DNA of 64,000 nt. Source: JAHCIE01 sp034431435 (GTDB lineage: Bacteria > Chloroflexota > Anaerolineae > Epilineales > JAHCIE01). A program made the translations under genes and the position numbers. Of this stretch, positions 8,117 through 16,668 are shown one piece after another; position 1 is the stretch's first letter, and each line of letters starts with the position of its first letter. The notes under the pieces were generated by a model, which was given only the letters and a program-made list of their open reading frames with translations, was not told the DNA's origin and did not search any database. The stretch is from NCBI GenBank assembly GCA_034431435.1, contig DAOUDG010000016.1:62001-126000 (forward strand), in the 5' to 3' direction.

Positions 8117-9346
8117 ATGCCCGATACCAGCGACAAGTTCAGCCTGCGCTGCCTGATGTGCGGCCATGCCATGCCGGACGCGGACATCAACCGCTGCCCG
8201 GTCTGCGGTGGGACGCTGGACATCGTCTACGAGCTGGACCGGCTGCGCGACGAGTTCGAGCCGCTAGGGCGCGGGATGTGGCGCGCCTTCGACCTGCTGC
8301 CGATACGCGACCGCACCCACATCGTCAGCCTCGGCGAAGGCGACACGCCGCTGCTGCTCAGCGGCGGCCTGGGACCGGCCTGGGGGCTGCCCGATCTACA
8401 CTTCAAGCTCGAGGGCACGTGCCCCACCGGCTCCTACAAGGACCGCATCGCCGCCGTCAGCATGAGCCGCGCCCGCGAGGTGGGTAAGACGGCCTGGGCG
8501 GCCACCTCGTCCGGCAACGCGGGGGCAAGCCTGTCGGCCTATGGCGTGCGGGCCGGGCTGGCGGGCCACCTGTTCGTGCTGGAGAAGGCGTCGCGGGCCA
8601 AGATCGCCCAGATTCTGATGTACGGTCCGCGCCTGCGCGCCGTGCAGGGTCTGGGCGTGGACCGCGACGTAGAGATTCAGACCTTCGCCAACGTCCTCGA
8701 CCTGTGCGACCGCCACAACTGGATGATGCTGGTCACGGCCCGCAAGTTCAGCCCCTTCGGTATGGAGGGCTGCAAGACCATCGCCTACGAGATCTGCGAC
8801 CAGTTGGGGCGTGCGCCCGATGTGGTCTACGTGCCGGTCGGCGGGGGCGGCTTGCTGAGCAGCGTGTGGAAGGGCTTCCAGGAGTGGGCAGCGCTGGGGC
8901 TGACCGACGGCCTGCCGCGCCTGGTGGCCGTGCAGGGCGAGGGCTGCGCGCCCGTGGTGGACGCCTACGCAGCGGGGCGCGACGTGGAACCCATCGCCGC
9001 CTGCCACGGCACGATTTCGGGCCTGCAACTGGCCGCCCCGCCGGACGGGCAACTCGCGCTGCGCGCGGTGCGCGAATCGGGGGGCTGGGCCATCGCCGCA
9101 CCCGATCCCGACACCTACCGAGTGCATGGCGAACTCGCCGCGCGGGAGGGGCTGTTCGTCGAGCCAGCGGCGGCCATCGTGGCGGCGGCAGTGGAACTCG
9201 ACCGGGCGGCGGGCCGCCTCCACGGCGACGAGACGGTGGTATGCCTGCTGACAGGCATCGGCTTCAAGGTGATGGATGCCGTCAGCCGCGCGACGGAGAC
9301 CGTCGAGATCCCACTGATTCGCGCCGAGGACATCCCAACCCTGTGA
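8117..9346 (+). CDS. Threonine-synthase-like PLP enzyme with N-terminal zinc ribbon
   Basis: A 409-residue fold-type II PLP enzyme. Residues ~9-32 hold a CxxC...CxxC knuckle (LRCLMCGHAM, NRCPVCGG). The PLP lysine is in TCPTGSYKDRIAAV, the phosphate loop is PVGGGGLLSS, and ATSSGNAGASLSAYG is the substrate-binding Asn loop. This is the layout of threonine synthase and its relatives (cysteate synthase, diaminopropionate ammonia-lyase-like). No homoserine kinase or dehydrogenase is nearby and the gene sits inside what looks like a catabolic operon, so a beta-elimination or replacement role is plausible. GGAGA lies 5 nt before the ATG. Confidence 0.85.
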   Translation: MPDTSDKFSLRCLMCGHAMPDADINRCPVCGGTLDIVYELDRLRDEFEPLGRGMWRAFDLLPIRDRTHIVSLGEGDTPLLLSGGLGPAWGLPDLHFKLEGTCPTGSYKDRIAAVSMSRAREVGKTAWAATSSGNAGASLSAYGVRAGLAGHLFVLEKASRAKIAQILMYGPRLRAVQGLGVDRDVEIQTFANVLDLCDRHNWMMLVTARKFSPFGMEGCKTIAYEICDQLGRAPDVVYVPVGGGGLLSSVWKGFQEWAALGLTDGLPRLVAVQGEGCAPVVDAYAAGRDVEPIAACHGTISGLQLAAPPDGQLALRAVRESGGWAIAAPDPDTYRVHGELAAREGLFVEPAAAIVAAAVELDRAAGRLHGDETVVCLLTGIGFKVMDAVSRATETVEIPLIRAEDIPTL

Positions 9347-9355
9347 GGAGGCGGC

Positions 9356-10837
9356 ATGCCGCGTATCGCCCTGGGGGGCATCGTCCACGAGACCCACACC
9401 TTCGCGCCGACCGTCACGGGGCTGGCGGCCTTCGAGGACTACTTCCTCATCGAGGGCGACGCCATCCTCGACGCCATGCGGGGCACGCGCACGCCTCTGG
9501 GCGGCGAGATTGCCGCGCTGGACGCCTTCGGCTACGAGATTGTGCCGCTGCTGTGGGCGACCGCGATGCCGTCGGGGCTGGTGACGGCGGAGGCGTGGGC
9601 CACGCTGCGTGACCGACTGCTGGCGCGACTGCGCGGGGCGGGGCCGGTGGACGGGGCGCTGCTGGCGCTGCACGGCGCGATGGCCACCGAAGGCGCGAAC
9701 GACCCCGAAGGCGAGCTTCTGCTTGCCATCCGCGACATTGTCGGGCCGGACGCGCCCATCGTATCGGCCCTGGACATGCACGGCAACCTGAGCCAGGCGG
9801 CCGTGGACGCCGCCGACGCCCTGGTGGCCTTCGACACCAACCCCCACCTGGACACCTACGAGCGGGGGCGGGAGGCGGGCGACATCCTGCGCCGCATGGT
9901 CGAGGCGGGCCTGCGCACGGCCCGCGCCCTGCGCCGACCGCCGCTGCTGCTGAGCGCGCTGGCAACCTGGACGGAGCGCGCGCCACTGGCCCCGGTCCAC
10001 ACCCGCGCCCAGGCGATGGAGCAGGATCCGCGGGTGGTGGTCATCAGCGTCATGGGCGGCTTTGCCTACGCTGACACGCCCCACACCGGGATGAGCGTTG
10101 CCGTCATCACCGACGGCGATCAGGCTCTTGCCGACCACTACGCCGAGGAGTTGGCCGACATCGCCTGGCAGCATCGCGCGGCGGCGGCCTACAAGGGCGA
10201 ACCCGTCGCCGACGCGGTGCGTCGCGCGATGGCCGCCCCACGCGGGCCGGTCATCCTGGCCGACGTGGCCGACAACATCGGCGGCGGCAGTCCGGGCGAC
10301 GGCACGGTCATCCTGCGCGCCCTGCTCGACGCCGACGCCCAGGACGCGGTCGTGGTCATCGCCGACACCGAGGCCGTGGCCCAGGCGTGGGCGGCGGGAG
10401 TCGGGGCGACCGTCGCGCTGACGGTGGGCGGCAAGACCGACCGCCAGCACGGCGCGCCGGTCCAGGTAGCGGGCGTGGTCGAGGGACTGACCGATGGCCG
10501 CTTCACGAACGAGGGAATCAACCACTTCTCGCAACTGTACGGTCACGAGATTCACATGGGGCCGTGCGCCGTCGTGCGCGTCGGCGGGGTACGCATCCTG
10601 CTCACGACGCGCCGCACGCCGCCGGGCGACCTGGCCCAACTACGCAGCCAGGGCATCGCGCCCGAAGCGCAGCGCATCATCGTCGTCAAGTCGCCGGTGG
10701 CGTTCCGTGGCGCGTACCAGCCCATCGCCGCCGAGATCATCGAGGTCGATACGCCGGGCCTGGTCACGGCCGACCTGACGACCTTCGAGTACCGCCACCT
10801 GCCCCGCCCAATCTACCCCCTCGATCCCCTGGACTAG
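9356..10837 (+). CDS. M81-family metallopeptidase (MlrC/microcystinase C-like)
   Basis: A 493-residue protein of the MlrC family. Diagnostic motifs appear in order: GGIVHETHTFAPT (HExxTF, metal site), SALDMHGNLS (DMHGN), TNPHLDTYERG, and DVADNIGGGSPGDGT, the conserved D...GGGxPGDGT loop. Full length agrees with the family, ~490 residues. MlrC was first defined as the enzyme finishing linearised microcystin degradation, but most homologues sit in amino-acid or peptide catabolic clusters with unknown substrates. A perfect AGGAGG precedes the ATG by 5 nt. No mlrA or mlrB homologue occurs here, so microcystin itself is unlikely. Confidence 0.93.
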   Translation: MPRIALGGIVHETHTFAPTVTGLAAFEDYFLIEGDAILDAMRGTRTPLGGEIAALDAFGYEIVPLLWATAMPSGLVTAEAWATLRDRLLARLRGAGPVDGALLALHGAMATEGANDPEGELLLAIRDIVGPDAPIVSALDMHGNLSQAAVDAADALVAFDTNPHLDTYERGREAGDILRRMVEAGLRTARALRRPPLLLSALATWTERAPLAPVHTRAQAMEQDPRVVVISVMGGFAYADTPHTGMSVAVITDGDQALADHYAEELADIAWQHRAAAAYKGEPVADAVRRAMAAPRGPVILADVADNIGGGSPGDGTVILRALLDADAQDAVVVIADTEAVAQAWAAGVGATVALTVGGKTDRQHGAPVQVAGVVEGLTDGRFTNEGINHFSQLYGHEIHMGPCAVVRVGGVRILLTTRRTPPGDLAQLRSQGIAPEAQRIIVVKSPVAFRGAYQPIAAEIIEVDTPGLVTADLTTFEYRHLPRPIYPLDPLD

Positions 10838-10865
10838 CCGCCGCGAGTGGCGAGAGGAGGCGACG

Positions 10866-12206
10866 TTGCCGGCCCCATCTATCGTCGTTGTTGGCGCGGG
10901 CATGGGAGGGCTGGTCGCCGCTCTTCAGGCGCAGACCCTCGGCGCGCGGGTGACGCTGCTGGAGAAAGGCCCGACGCCCGGCGGCTCGCTGGCCCTGTCG
11001 GGGGGCACGCTGTGGTGCGCCCGCGACTACGACGATCTGCGCCGCCTCGTGCCGCGCGGCGACCCCGACCTGGGCCGGGCGCTCGTCGACGACTTCGCGG
11101 CGGGCGTCGAGTGGCTGCGCGGCCAGGGCGCAACCCCCACGCCGCTGCCATCGCCACCGGACCGCCGCGTCTACTGGCTGGAACCAGGGCCGCCCGCCTT
11201 CGTCGCCCAGATGGTTGACCGCCTCCGCGCGGCCGGCGGCGCGCTGGTGATGAACGCGGCAGCGGCTGACCTCCGCCTGTCCTACAACGGGCGGGTGTCG
11301 GGGCTGCGCGCCCGCGTGAATGGCGGCGTCCAGAGCTACGACGCCGACGCGGTCATCCTGGCAAGCGGCGGATTCCAGGCCAACCCGGAGATGCGGGCGC
11401 GCTACTTTGGGCCGTGGTCCGACCGCCTCGTGCTGCGCAGCAACGCGCACAGCACGGGCGACGGCTTCCACATGGCGACGGCCATCGGCGCGCTGCCCAG
11501 CGCGGCCCTGGGCAGCTTCTACGGCCACCTCATGCCCGGCCCACCCGCCGCCGTGCCCGCCGACGACTTTATCGCCTACACCCAGTATCACAGCGGGCAG
11601 GCCGTGCTGCTCAACGCGCACGGTGAGCGCTTCACCGACGAGTCCCAGGGCGACGAGACCAACAACCAGGCGGTGCTGCGCCAGCCGGAGGCGCGCGCGG
11701 CGCTGGTCTACGATGACGTCGTGTACCGCGCCTTTGCCGTGCGCCCTGCCGGCGGTGGGGCGCGGGCCAGCGACACATTCTACGAGGCCCAGGCCCTCGG
11801 CGCACCGGCCGCGACCGCTGACAGCCTGGCGGCCCTGACCGACGCGATGCAGGCGTGGGGTTACCACGCGCCGACGGCTCTGGCGACGCTGGAGGAGTAC
11901 AACGCGGCGGTGCGAGAGGGGCGGGCCGACCGGCTGCGCGTCCCGCGCCGCACCACCGCCAATCCCCTCACCACGCCCCCCTTCTACGCCCTCGGCGTCG
12001 CGCCGGCCATCACCTTCACCCTGGGCGGGTTGCGCATCGACAGGGACGCGCGCGTGCTGGCTCGTGATGGGCAACCCATCCCAGGGCTGTACGCCGTCGG
12101 CGCAGACACCGGCGGTATCTACAACGAGCAATACGCGGGTGGGCTGTGCCTGGGCCTCGTTTTCGGCCGCCGGGCGGCAGTTCACGCTGTGACAGGGGAG
12201 AGATAG
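10866..12206 (+). CDS. FAD-dependent oxidoreductase, fumarate-reductase/ketosteroid-dehydrogenase-like
   Basis: A 446-residue flavoprotein with a TTG start 5 nt after AGGAGG. The dinucleotide-binding fold opens the protein (IVVVGAGMGGLVAALQA, then TLLEKGPTPGGSLALSGGTL); a second FAD segment lies near residues 155-165 (DAVILASGGFQAN) and the C-terminus closes with GLYAVGADTGGIYNEQYAGG, typical of the succinate dehydrogenase/fumarate reductase flavoprotein family. It lacks a haem domain and an export signal. In this operon it probably oxidises or reduces a C-C bond in an acid produced by the neighbouring PLP enzymes. The exact reaction is not deducible. Confidence 0.9.
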   Translation: MPAPSIVVVGAGMGGLVAALQAQTLGARVTLLEKGPTPGGSLALSGGTLWCARDYDDLRRLVPRGDPDLGRALVDDFAAGVEWLRGQGATPTPLPSPPDRRVYWLEPGPPAFVAQMVDRLRAAGGALVMNAAAADLRLSYNGRVSGLRARVNGGVQSYDADAVILASGGFQANPEMRARYFGPWSDRLVLRSNAHSTGDGFHMATAIGALPSAALGSFYGHLMPGPPAAVPADDFIAYTQYHSGQAVLLNAHGERFTDESQGDETNNQAVLRQPEARAALVYDDVVYRAFAVRPAGGGARASDTFYEAQALGAPAATADSLAALTDAMQAWGYHAPTALATLEEYNAAVREGRADRLRVPRRTTANPLTTPPFYALGVAPAITFTLGGLRIDRDARVLARDGQPIPGLYAVGADTGGIYNEQYAGGLCLGLVFGRRAAVHAVTGER

Positions 12207-12207
12207 T

Positions 12208-13209
12208 ATGGCCCGCATCGAGCCGCTGGCGACTGTAGCCGTGGAGGCCTTCGACGTGCGGGATCTGGCGCACGGGGCGAAACATTACCTGGCGCTAGAC
12301 ATCGCACCGCTGCCGGGTGGCGAGGAGTTGCGCTTGCCGCTGTTGGCCGCCGTCGGCGCGGAGCCGGGGCCAACGGTGGTCGTGCTGGCGGGCGTCCACG
12401 GCGACGAGTACGAGGGGATGCTGGTCATCCCGCAGGTCTTCGCCGACCTGGACCCGACCGCGCTGCGGGGCCGGGCGCTGATGGTCCCGGTATGCAACGT
12501 GCCCGCCTTTGTGACCGCGCAACGCTCCAGCCCCATCGACGGCCTGAATCTGGCGCGGGTGTTCCCCGGCGATCCCCACGGGACCATCACGCAGCGCATC
12601 GCCTACTGGCTGGGGCGCAAGGTCATTGCCGAGGCAGACCTGCTCATCGACCTGCACAGTGCGGGCCTGGCTTACCACATTCCAACCCTGGTCGGCTATT
12701 ACCACGCCGATACCGAGGCGGGGCGGGCATCCCAGCGGGTCGCCCGCCACTTCGGCGTCGATGTGCTGTGGGGCCATCCCGACGTGGCGGCGGGTCGGAC
12801 CGTCTCCTTCGCCACCGAGCGCGGTATTCCCTGGGTGTATACGGAAGCGCCGGGGGCCGGCCGGGCGCGGTCTGAGGACGTGGCGGCCTTCACGCGGGGG
12901 GTGCGGAACAGCCTGCGGGTGATGGGCTTGCTTGAAGGCACAGTGGAGCCTGTGACACCCACGCATCATCTGCTAGGGTCAGGCGACCTGGACCGGTCGA
13001 TTGCCGCCAACGCGGGCGGCCTGTTCGTGCCGGCCGTGGCGCTGCTGGACGACGTGCGGGCGGGGGACGTGCTGGGGGAGGTGCGCGACCCGCTGGGCCG
13101 CGCTCTGGAGGTCGTGCGCGCCCCCACGCCGGGTGTGGTCATCAGCATGCGCGGCCTGCTGCGCGTTCATCCCGGCGACGGCCTCTTCGCCCTGACAGGG
13201 CGGGCGTAG
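12208..13209 (+). CDS. M14-like succinylglutamate desuccinylase / aspartoacylase family hydrolase
   Basis: A 333-residue protein with the zinc-site motif GVHGDEYEG (His and Glu ligands, residues ~64-72) and DLLIDLHSAG (third His and nearby Asp), the pattern of AstE/aspartoacylase-like M14 enzymes that remove N-acyl groups from amino acids. The C-terminal ~75 residues form the small beta domain that closes the active site in this family. It starts 1 nt after the stop of the FAD enzyme, so it is the last gene of the operon. Expected role: deacylation of an N-acyl amino acid or small peptide. Substrate unknown. Confidence 0.88.
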   Translation: MARIEPLATVAVEAFDVRDLAHGAKHYLALDIAPLPGGEELRLPLLAAVGAEPGPTVVVLAGVHGDEYEGMLVIPQVFADLDPTALRGRALMVPVCNVPAFVTAQRSSPIDGLNLARVFPGDPHGTITQRIAYWLGRKVIAEADLLIDLHSAGLAYHIPTLVGYYHADTEAGRASQRVARHFGVDVLWGHPDVAAGRTVSFATERGIPWVYTEAPGAGRARSEDVAAFTRGVRNSLRVMGLLEGTVEPVTPTHHLLGSGDLDRSIAANAGGLFVPAVALLDDVRAGDVLGEVRDPLGRALEVVRAPTPGVVISMRGLLRVHPGDGLFALTGRA

Positions 13210-13219
13210 CCGAAGCTCG

Positions 13220-14062
13220 TCACGGCGTGCCGCTCGCCAGGGTCTGTTGCAGGCGGGACCAGTCGGCGAGGGTGAGGGTCTCGGCGCGGCGGGTGGGGTC
13301 GATGCCCGCTGCGCGCAGGGCCGCGTCGATATCGGCCGCCGGGCGGCGCAGGCCCTGGCTCAGCGAGTTGCGCAGCTGCTTGCGCTTCTGCCCGAAACCC
13401 GCCCGCGTCACCGCGAAGAAGCCCGCCACATCCGTCACGCCCTCGGCCGGCTGCGGGTAGACGTCGAGGCGCACGATGGCCGAGTCGACCTTTGGCGGCG
13501 GGTAGAACGCGCCGGCCGGCACGCGGGCGACGATGCGCGGCGCGCCAAACAGTTGCACGCTGACCGCCAGCAGGCTCATGTCCGGCGGCCGGGCAACGAT
13601 GCGCTCGGCCACCTCGCGTTGCACCAGCACGACGACCCGCGTCGGCGGGAGGGACGCCTCCAGGATGTGGCGCAGGACGGCGGAGGTGATGTAGTAGGGC
13701 AGGTTGGCAACGACCTTGTAGCGAGTCGCGCCGCGACTCGTGACCAGGTCGCGCAGGTCGGTCTGGAGAATGTCGCCCTGGACGACCTCGACCGCTCGCC
13801 CCGGCGTCACCTCGGCGCGCAGCAGGTCCACCATGCGCCCGTCCAGCTCGACGGCGATGACGCGCCCTGCCGCGTCGGCTAACTTGCGGGTCAGCGGACC
13901 GGGGCCGGGGCCAATCTCGACCACCGTGTCGTCGGAAGTCAGCTCGGCAGCGGCCACAATCTTGTCGAGCGCGGCGTGGTCCAGCAGGAAGTGCTGGCCC
14001 AGGCTCTTCCTGGCCCACAGGCCGTGGCGTTTGAGGAGGGCGGGCAGACTTTCGCGGTCCAT
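13220..14062 (-). CDS. rsmA: 16S rRNA dimethyladenosine transferase RsmA (KsgA)
   Basis: A 280-residue SAM-dependent methyltransferase that dimethylates two adjacent adenosines in the terminal hairpin of 16S rRNA during small-subunit maturation. Visible motifs: RKSLGQHFLLD, the SAM loop VVEIGPGPGPLTRKL, AVELDGRM, and the catalytic NLPYYITSAV (N-L-P-Y). The C-terminal domain is complete (GFGQKRKQLRNSLSQGL). ATG 14062 gives the family N-terminus; a TTG at 14080 is possible. The coding region starts only ~30 nt after the SRP RNA, so it is very likely in one transcript with tRNA-Ser and SRP RNA. Confidence 0.95.
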   Translation of the reverse strand: MDRESLPALLKRHGLWARKSLGQHFLLDHAALDKIVAAAELTSDDTVVEIGPGPGPLTRKLADAAGRVIAVELDGRMVDLLRAEVTPGRAVEVVQGDILQTDLRDLVTSRGATRYKVVANLPYYITSAVLRHILEASLPPTRVVVLVQREVAERIVARPPDMSLLAVSVQLFGAPRIVARVPAGAFYPPPKVDSAIVRLDVYPQPAEGVTDVAGFFAVTRAGFGQKRKQLRNSLSQGLRRPAADIDAALRAAGIDPTRRAETLTLADWSRLQQTLASGTP

Positions 14063-14092
14063 GAGGTGGTGGGGAATCAATCGGCCCAGGGA

Positions 14093-14224
14093 CTTATCTC
14101 GGTAATCGTGACCAAGGCTACCTGAGTCACCCAGCGGTGGCTGCTTACGGCTGCTCCCTTCCGGTCCTGACCGGGTTCACAGGCCGCTGCCGCTCAGGGC
14201 CCCCGTCCGTATTACCGAGATAAG
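14093..14224 (-). ncRNA. ffs: Signal recognition particle RNA (small bacterial, 4.5S type)
   Basis: On the minus strand the conserved helix 8 is plain: GGTCAGGACCGGAAGGGAGC, with the GGAA tetraloop and the two asymmetric internal loops bound by Ffh. Flanking segments pair as one long hairpin (CCTGAG with CTCAGG, CAGCGG with CCGCTG). The ends are closed by a perfect 14-bp stem, 14093-14106 with 14211-14224. The RNA targets ribosomes carrying membrane or secreted proteins to FtsY. The outer stem fixes the borders; it may also protect or define processing ends. Confidence 0.95.
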
Positions 14225-14238
14225 CGCCTGGGCCGATG

Positions 14239-14329
14239 TGGCGGAGAGGGGGGGATTTGAACCCCCGAGGGCTTTTGACCCAACACGATTTCCAGTCGTG
14301 CGCACTAGACCAGACTATGCGACCTCTCC
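14239..14329 (-). tRNA. tRNA-Ser (anticodon GGA), CCA encoded
   Basis: A 91-nt class II tRNA on the minus strand. The acceptor stem GGAGAGG pairs with CCTCTCC; the anticodon loop CTGGAAA is closed by CACGA/TCGTG and reads GGA. A long variable arm follows (TTGGGTCAAAAGCCCTC), then a T-arm GGGGGTTCAAATCCCCC. The discriminator is G and CCA is genome-encoded. It lies 14 nt upstream of the SRP RNA on the same strand. Confidence 0.97.
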
Positions 14330-14347
14330 GTGGCGATGGCGCGCTCA

Positions 14348-14376
14348 ATTATAGGCCGTGGACGCCGCTGCGTCAA
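14348..14376 (-). promoter_or_regulatory. Strong promoter for tRNA-Ser / SRP RNA / rsmA
   Basis: Read on the minus strand: TTGACG (14376-14371), a 17-bp spacer, and a perfect TATAAT (14353-14348). Transcription would begin near 14341, 12 nt before the mature tRNA end. No other promoter is evident before the SRP RNA or rsmA. Confidence 0.75.
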
Positions 14377-14422
14377 TCCATCGTCCGCCTGGCACTCATT
14401 CGACGCCTGGGTGTGACCCGTC

Positions 14423-15301
14423 TTACGCGGTCGGCGCGTCTGTGACGGGTCGCGTCGCTTCGAAGTCGGCGCGCTCCGCGCTCACGTCCACCTCGGGCAT
14501 ATGCTGTTCCACCACACGGAGCGTCTCGCCGATGAGGCTGTCGAGAACCGCGACGGCCTCGGCGGGCGGCCGGCGGAAGACGTCGGCCAGCCGCGCCGCC
14601 AGGTTGGGCGGGGCGATGGTCAGCTCGGCGGCCAGGCGATTCATCCAGCGGAAGCCCAGGTGTGGCAGGTAGACGCGGTTCAAACCCATCAGGCTGAGCA
14701 GGATCGCCTTCTCGGCCTGCACGAAGTCGTCGTACAGGAGCAGGCGGTCGTCGCGGTATAGCATCTTCTGGCGCGCCCAGCGCGAGCGGAAGCCCAGATG
14801 CTCGCGGACCATCGCCTCCGCCAGGCCGTCGGGGTAGTCGGCGACCACCGCCCGCCACGCTGCGATGAGGTCGCCGCCGTGCAGGGGCAGGGCGTACTGG
14901 ATGATGGCGATGAGGTCCTGCTTGACCAGCGCGGTATCGTAGCCCTCCACCACATCAGCCAGCCATTGCTCCGTCGCGACCACCAGGCGGTGGCTGACCT
15001 GGAACTCGATGCCCGCCACATGGACATCGTCCGACCACTCGGCGTTCTCGTCGTCATAGGGGTACAGGGTGGTGAGCGTGCCGACCTGGGCCGCGGCTGC
15101 GCGGCGCGCCTCATCGCGCGGCGCAGCGTCCCAGAAGACGGTCATTTCCACGTCGGAGAAGCGGTCGGCCCAACCCCGTGCCACCGACCCGGCCAGTAGC
15201 ACGGCCCGCACCCCCGGCAGGGCCGCGTAGGCGGGTGCGACACACTCCGCCAGGGCCAGCCGCCAGGCGCAGGCAGAATTGCGGTCGGCACGCTCGGCCA
15301 T
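14423..15301 (-). CDS. Nucleotidyltransferase-fold protein (Pol-beta superfamily, DUF4037-like)
   Basis: A 292-residue protein with the minimal nucleotidyltransferase core VLLAGSVARGWADRFSDVE: the G-S...R-G-W loop followed by D-x-E, two metal-binding acidic residues. The rest is a helical domain resembling aminoglycoside adenylyltransferase or DUF4037 proteins (EKAILLSLMGLNRVYLPHLG, then KWMNRL-like helix). The ATG at 15301 overlaps the TGA of the upstream Eis-like gene (ATGA), so the two are translationally coupled. A cotranscribed acetyltransferase and nucleotidyltransferase could both modify small amines or antibiotics, but this is inference only. Confidence 0.78.
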   Translation of the reverse strand: MAERADRNSACAWRLALAECVAPAYAALPGVRAVLLAGSVARGWADRFSDVEMTVFWDAAPRDEARRAAAAQVGTLTTLYPYDDENAEWSDDVHVAGIEFQVSHRLVVATEQWLADVVEGYDTALVKQDLIAIIQYALPLHGGDLIAAWRAVVADYPDGLAEAMVREHLGFRSRWARQKMLYRDDRLLLYDDFVQAEKAILLSLMGLNRVYLPHLGFRWMNRLAAELTIAPPNLAARLADVFRRPPAEAVAVLDSLIGETLRVVEQHMPEVDVSAERADFEATRPVTDAPTA

Positions 15302-16656
15302 CAGTTGAGGCACCACACGTCAGACAGGGCCTTGGGGAACAGGACATCGGTCAGGACCCGCGCCGCCTGGCTATCGGGGTAGCAGTCGGCGTAGGCCGCC
15401 TCGACTTCATCCAGCGAGCGGTAGCCAAACAACACCTGAAGGAAGGTCAGGTTTGGGAAGCGCACGTCACCCCCCTCCTCGCGCGACGGCTGCCAGGCCT
15501 CGACATGGCTCAGCCGGCCGTGCTCGAAGGTCAGGCACACCCCGCCGCGAAAGAAGCTGATGCGCAGGTCGCCGCTATGCCCGGCCGCGACGGAGGCGGC
15601 CAGCCGCGCTTCCAGGACAGGGCGGATGTGCAGCAGGAACCCCGCCACATCGGGGACGCGCATGTAGTAGGCGTAGGGCGCGCTGACACGTGGCAGGCGG
15701 TTGCCCAGAACGGTATACACCGGGTGGTCGCTGCCCAGCCAGAAGCCGAAGGACTGCATCGGCTGCCCGCCGCGTCTCGCCGCCAGCGCCTCGCCCGCCG
15801 CCCACAGGTAGCGGATGACCGACGGCGTGACGGCCAGCCACGACACACCCGGCTTGACTTCGTAGAGTTGCGCGGCGCACATGTCGCCCCACAGCCGCGG
15901 CGCGTGACCGACAAAGCCGACCCGCTGCCCGTCGGGGGTCTCAATGGCGCACCAGTCAAGGCGACCGCCGCTCTGCTCGCTCATGCCCAGCAACTCATAG
16001 CGCCAGATGTCCGCATCGCGCGGGCAACTGACCAGGTAGCGGCGCTGGCTGGCTGCGTACAGGTCATGGATGAAGGGCAAGTCGTCGACCGTCGCCGGGC
16101 GCACCCGATACGGCTCGGCCTCGCCGTCGCGCAGGCGTGGCACGTGGGAGACGTAGCCCGCCCGGCCACCGCCCAGCCCCAGGGCCAGGTCATAGCCGAA
16201 CTGGCGGTAGTAGAAGGGGATGCCCGTGATGGCCTGGGCCAGATGGCCGCGCGCCGCGCTCCAGGCATGGACCACCTCCATCTGGCGGCGCACCAGGCCG
16301 CGCCGCCGATACTCAGGCAGCGTACCCACCAATTCGACGCGGCCGACGCCGAAGGGAATATCGCCATAGGTCCACGTCTGGGGGATGAGGTTCAGCGACG
16401 AGACAATGGTCCCGCTGTGGCGGTCTTCGACCAGGGTGAAGTCGTCGGGGCGCAGGGTGGGGTGGGGGCGGGTCAACAAATCGTGGGTCCATACGCCGGC
16501 CGCGATATCCGGCTCCGACGAGCCGGGGTTGCGGTGAATCTCGGCGTTGAAGGCCGCCAGCGCCGTCGCGTCGGACGCTCGGCCGCGCCTCAAGAGCAGG
16601 CCGTCGCCCAGGTCGCGCAAGATGTCGTGGTCAGTTGCGTGGCTCATACTGTCCAT
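15301..16656 (-). CDS. Eis-like GNAT acetyltransferase with SCP2-like C-terminal domain
   Basis: A 451-residue protein built like Eis (enhanced intracellular survival) acetyltransferases: an N-terminal GNAT with VGRVELVGTLPEYRRRGLVR (acetyl-CoA loop R-R-R-G-L), GIPFYYRQFGYDLAL, a second degenerate GNAT around residues 180-300, and a C-terminal SCP2-like fold (LRISFFRGGVCLTFEHG). Eis enzymes acetylate amines on lysines or aminoglycosides; the substrate here is unknown. It ends by overlapping the nucleotidyltransferase gene by 1 nt and starts 12 nt after the DAO-family oxidase gene, so three minus-strand genes form one operon. Confidence 0.85.
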   Translation of the reverse strand: MDSMSHATDHDILRDLGDGLLLRRGRASDATALAAFNAEIHRNPGSSEPDIAAGVWTHDLLTRPHPTLRPDDFTLVEDRHSGTIVSSLNLIPQTWTYGDIPFGVGRVELVGTLPEYRRRGLVRRQMEVVHAWSAARGHLAQAITGIPFYYRQFGYDLALGLGGGRAGYVSHVPRLRDGEAEPYRVRPATVDDLPFIHDLYAASQRRYLVSCPRDADIWRYELLGMSEQSGGRLDWCAIETPDGQRVGFVGHAPRLWGDMCAAQLYEVKPGVSWLAVTPSVIRYLWAAGEALAARRGGQPMQSFGFWLGSDHPVYTVLGNRLPRVSAPYAYYMRVPDVAGFLLHIRPVLEARLAASVAAGHSGDLRISFFRGGVCLTFEHGRLSHVEAWQPSREEGGDVRFPNLTFLQVLFGYRSLDEVEAAYADCYPDSQAARVLTDVLFPKALSDVWCLN

Positions 16657-16668
16657 CCCCAGATGCGC

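Noticed and set aside
8396..10639. A ~747-codon open frame on the minus strand opposite the threonine-synthase-like and MlrC genes
   Set aside because: It is antisense to two clear enzyme genes, its product is low-complexity Arg/Gly/His-rich with no domain, and long antisense frames are expected in GC-rich DNA.
9356..10837. A microcystin-degradation (mlr) cluster
   Set aside because: Only an mlrC-family gene is present; mlrA, mlrB and mlrD-type genes are missing.
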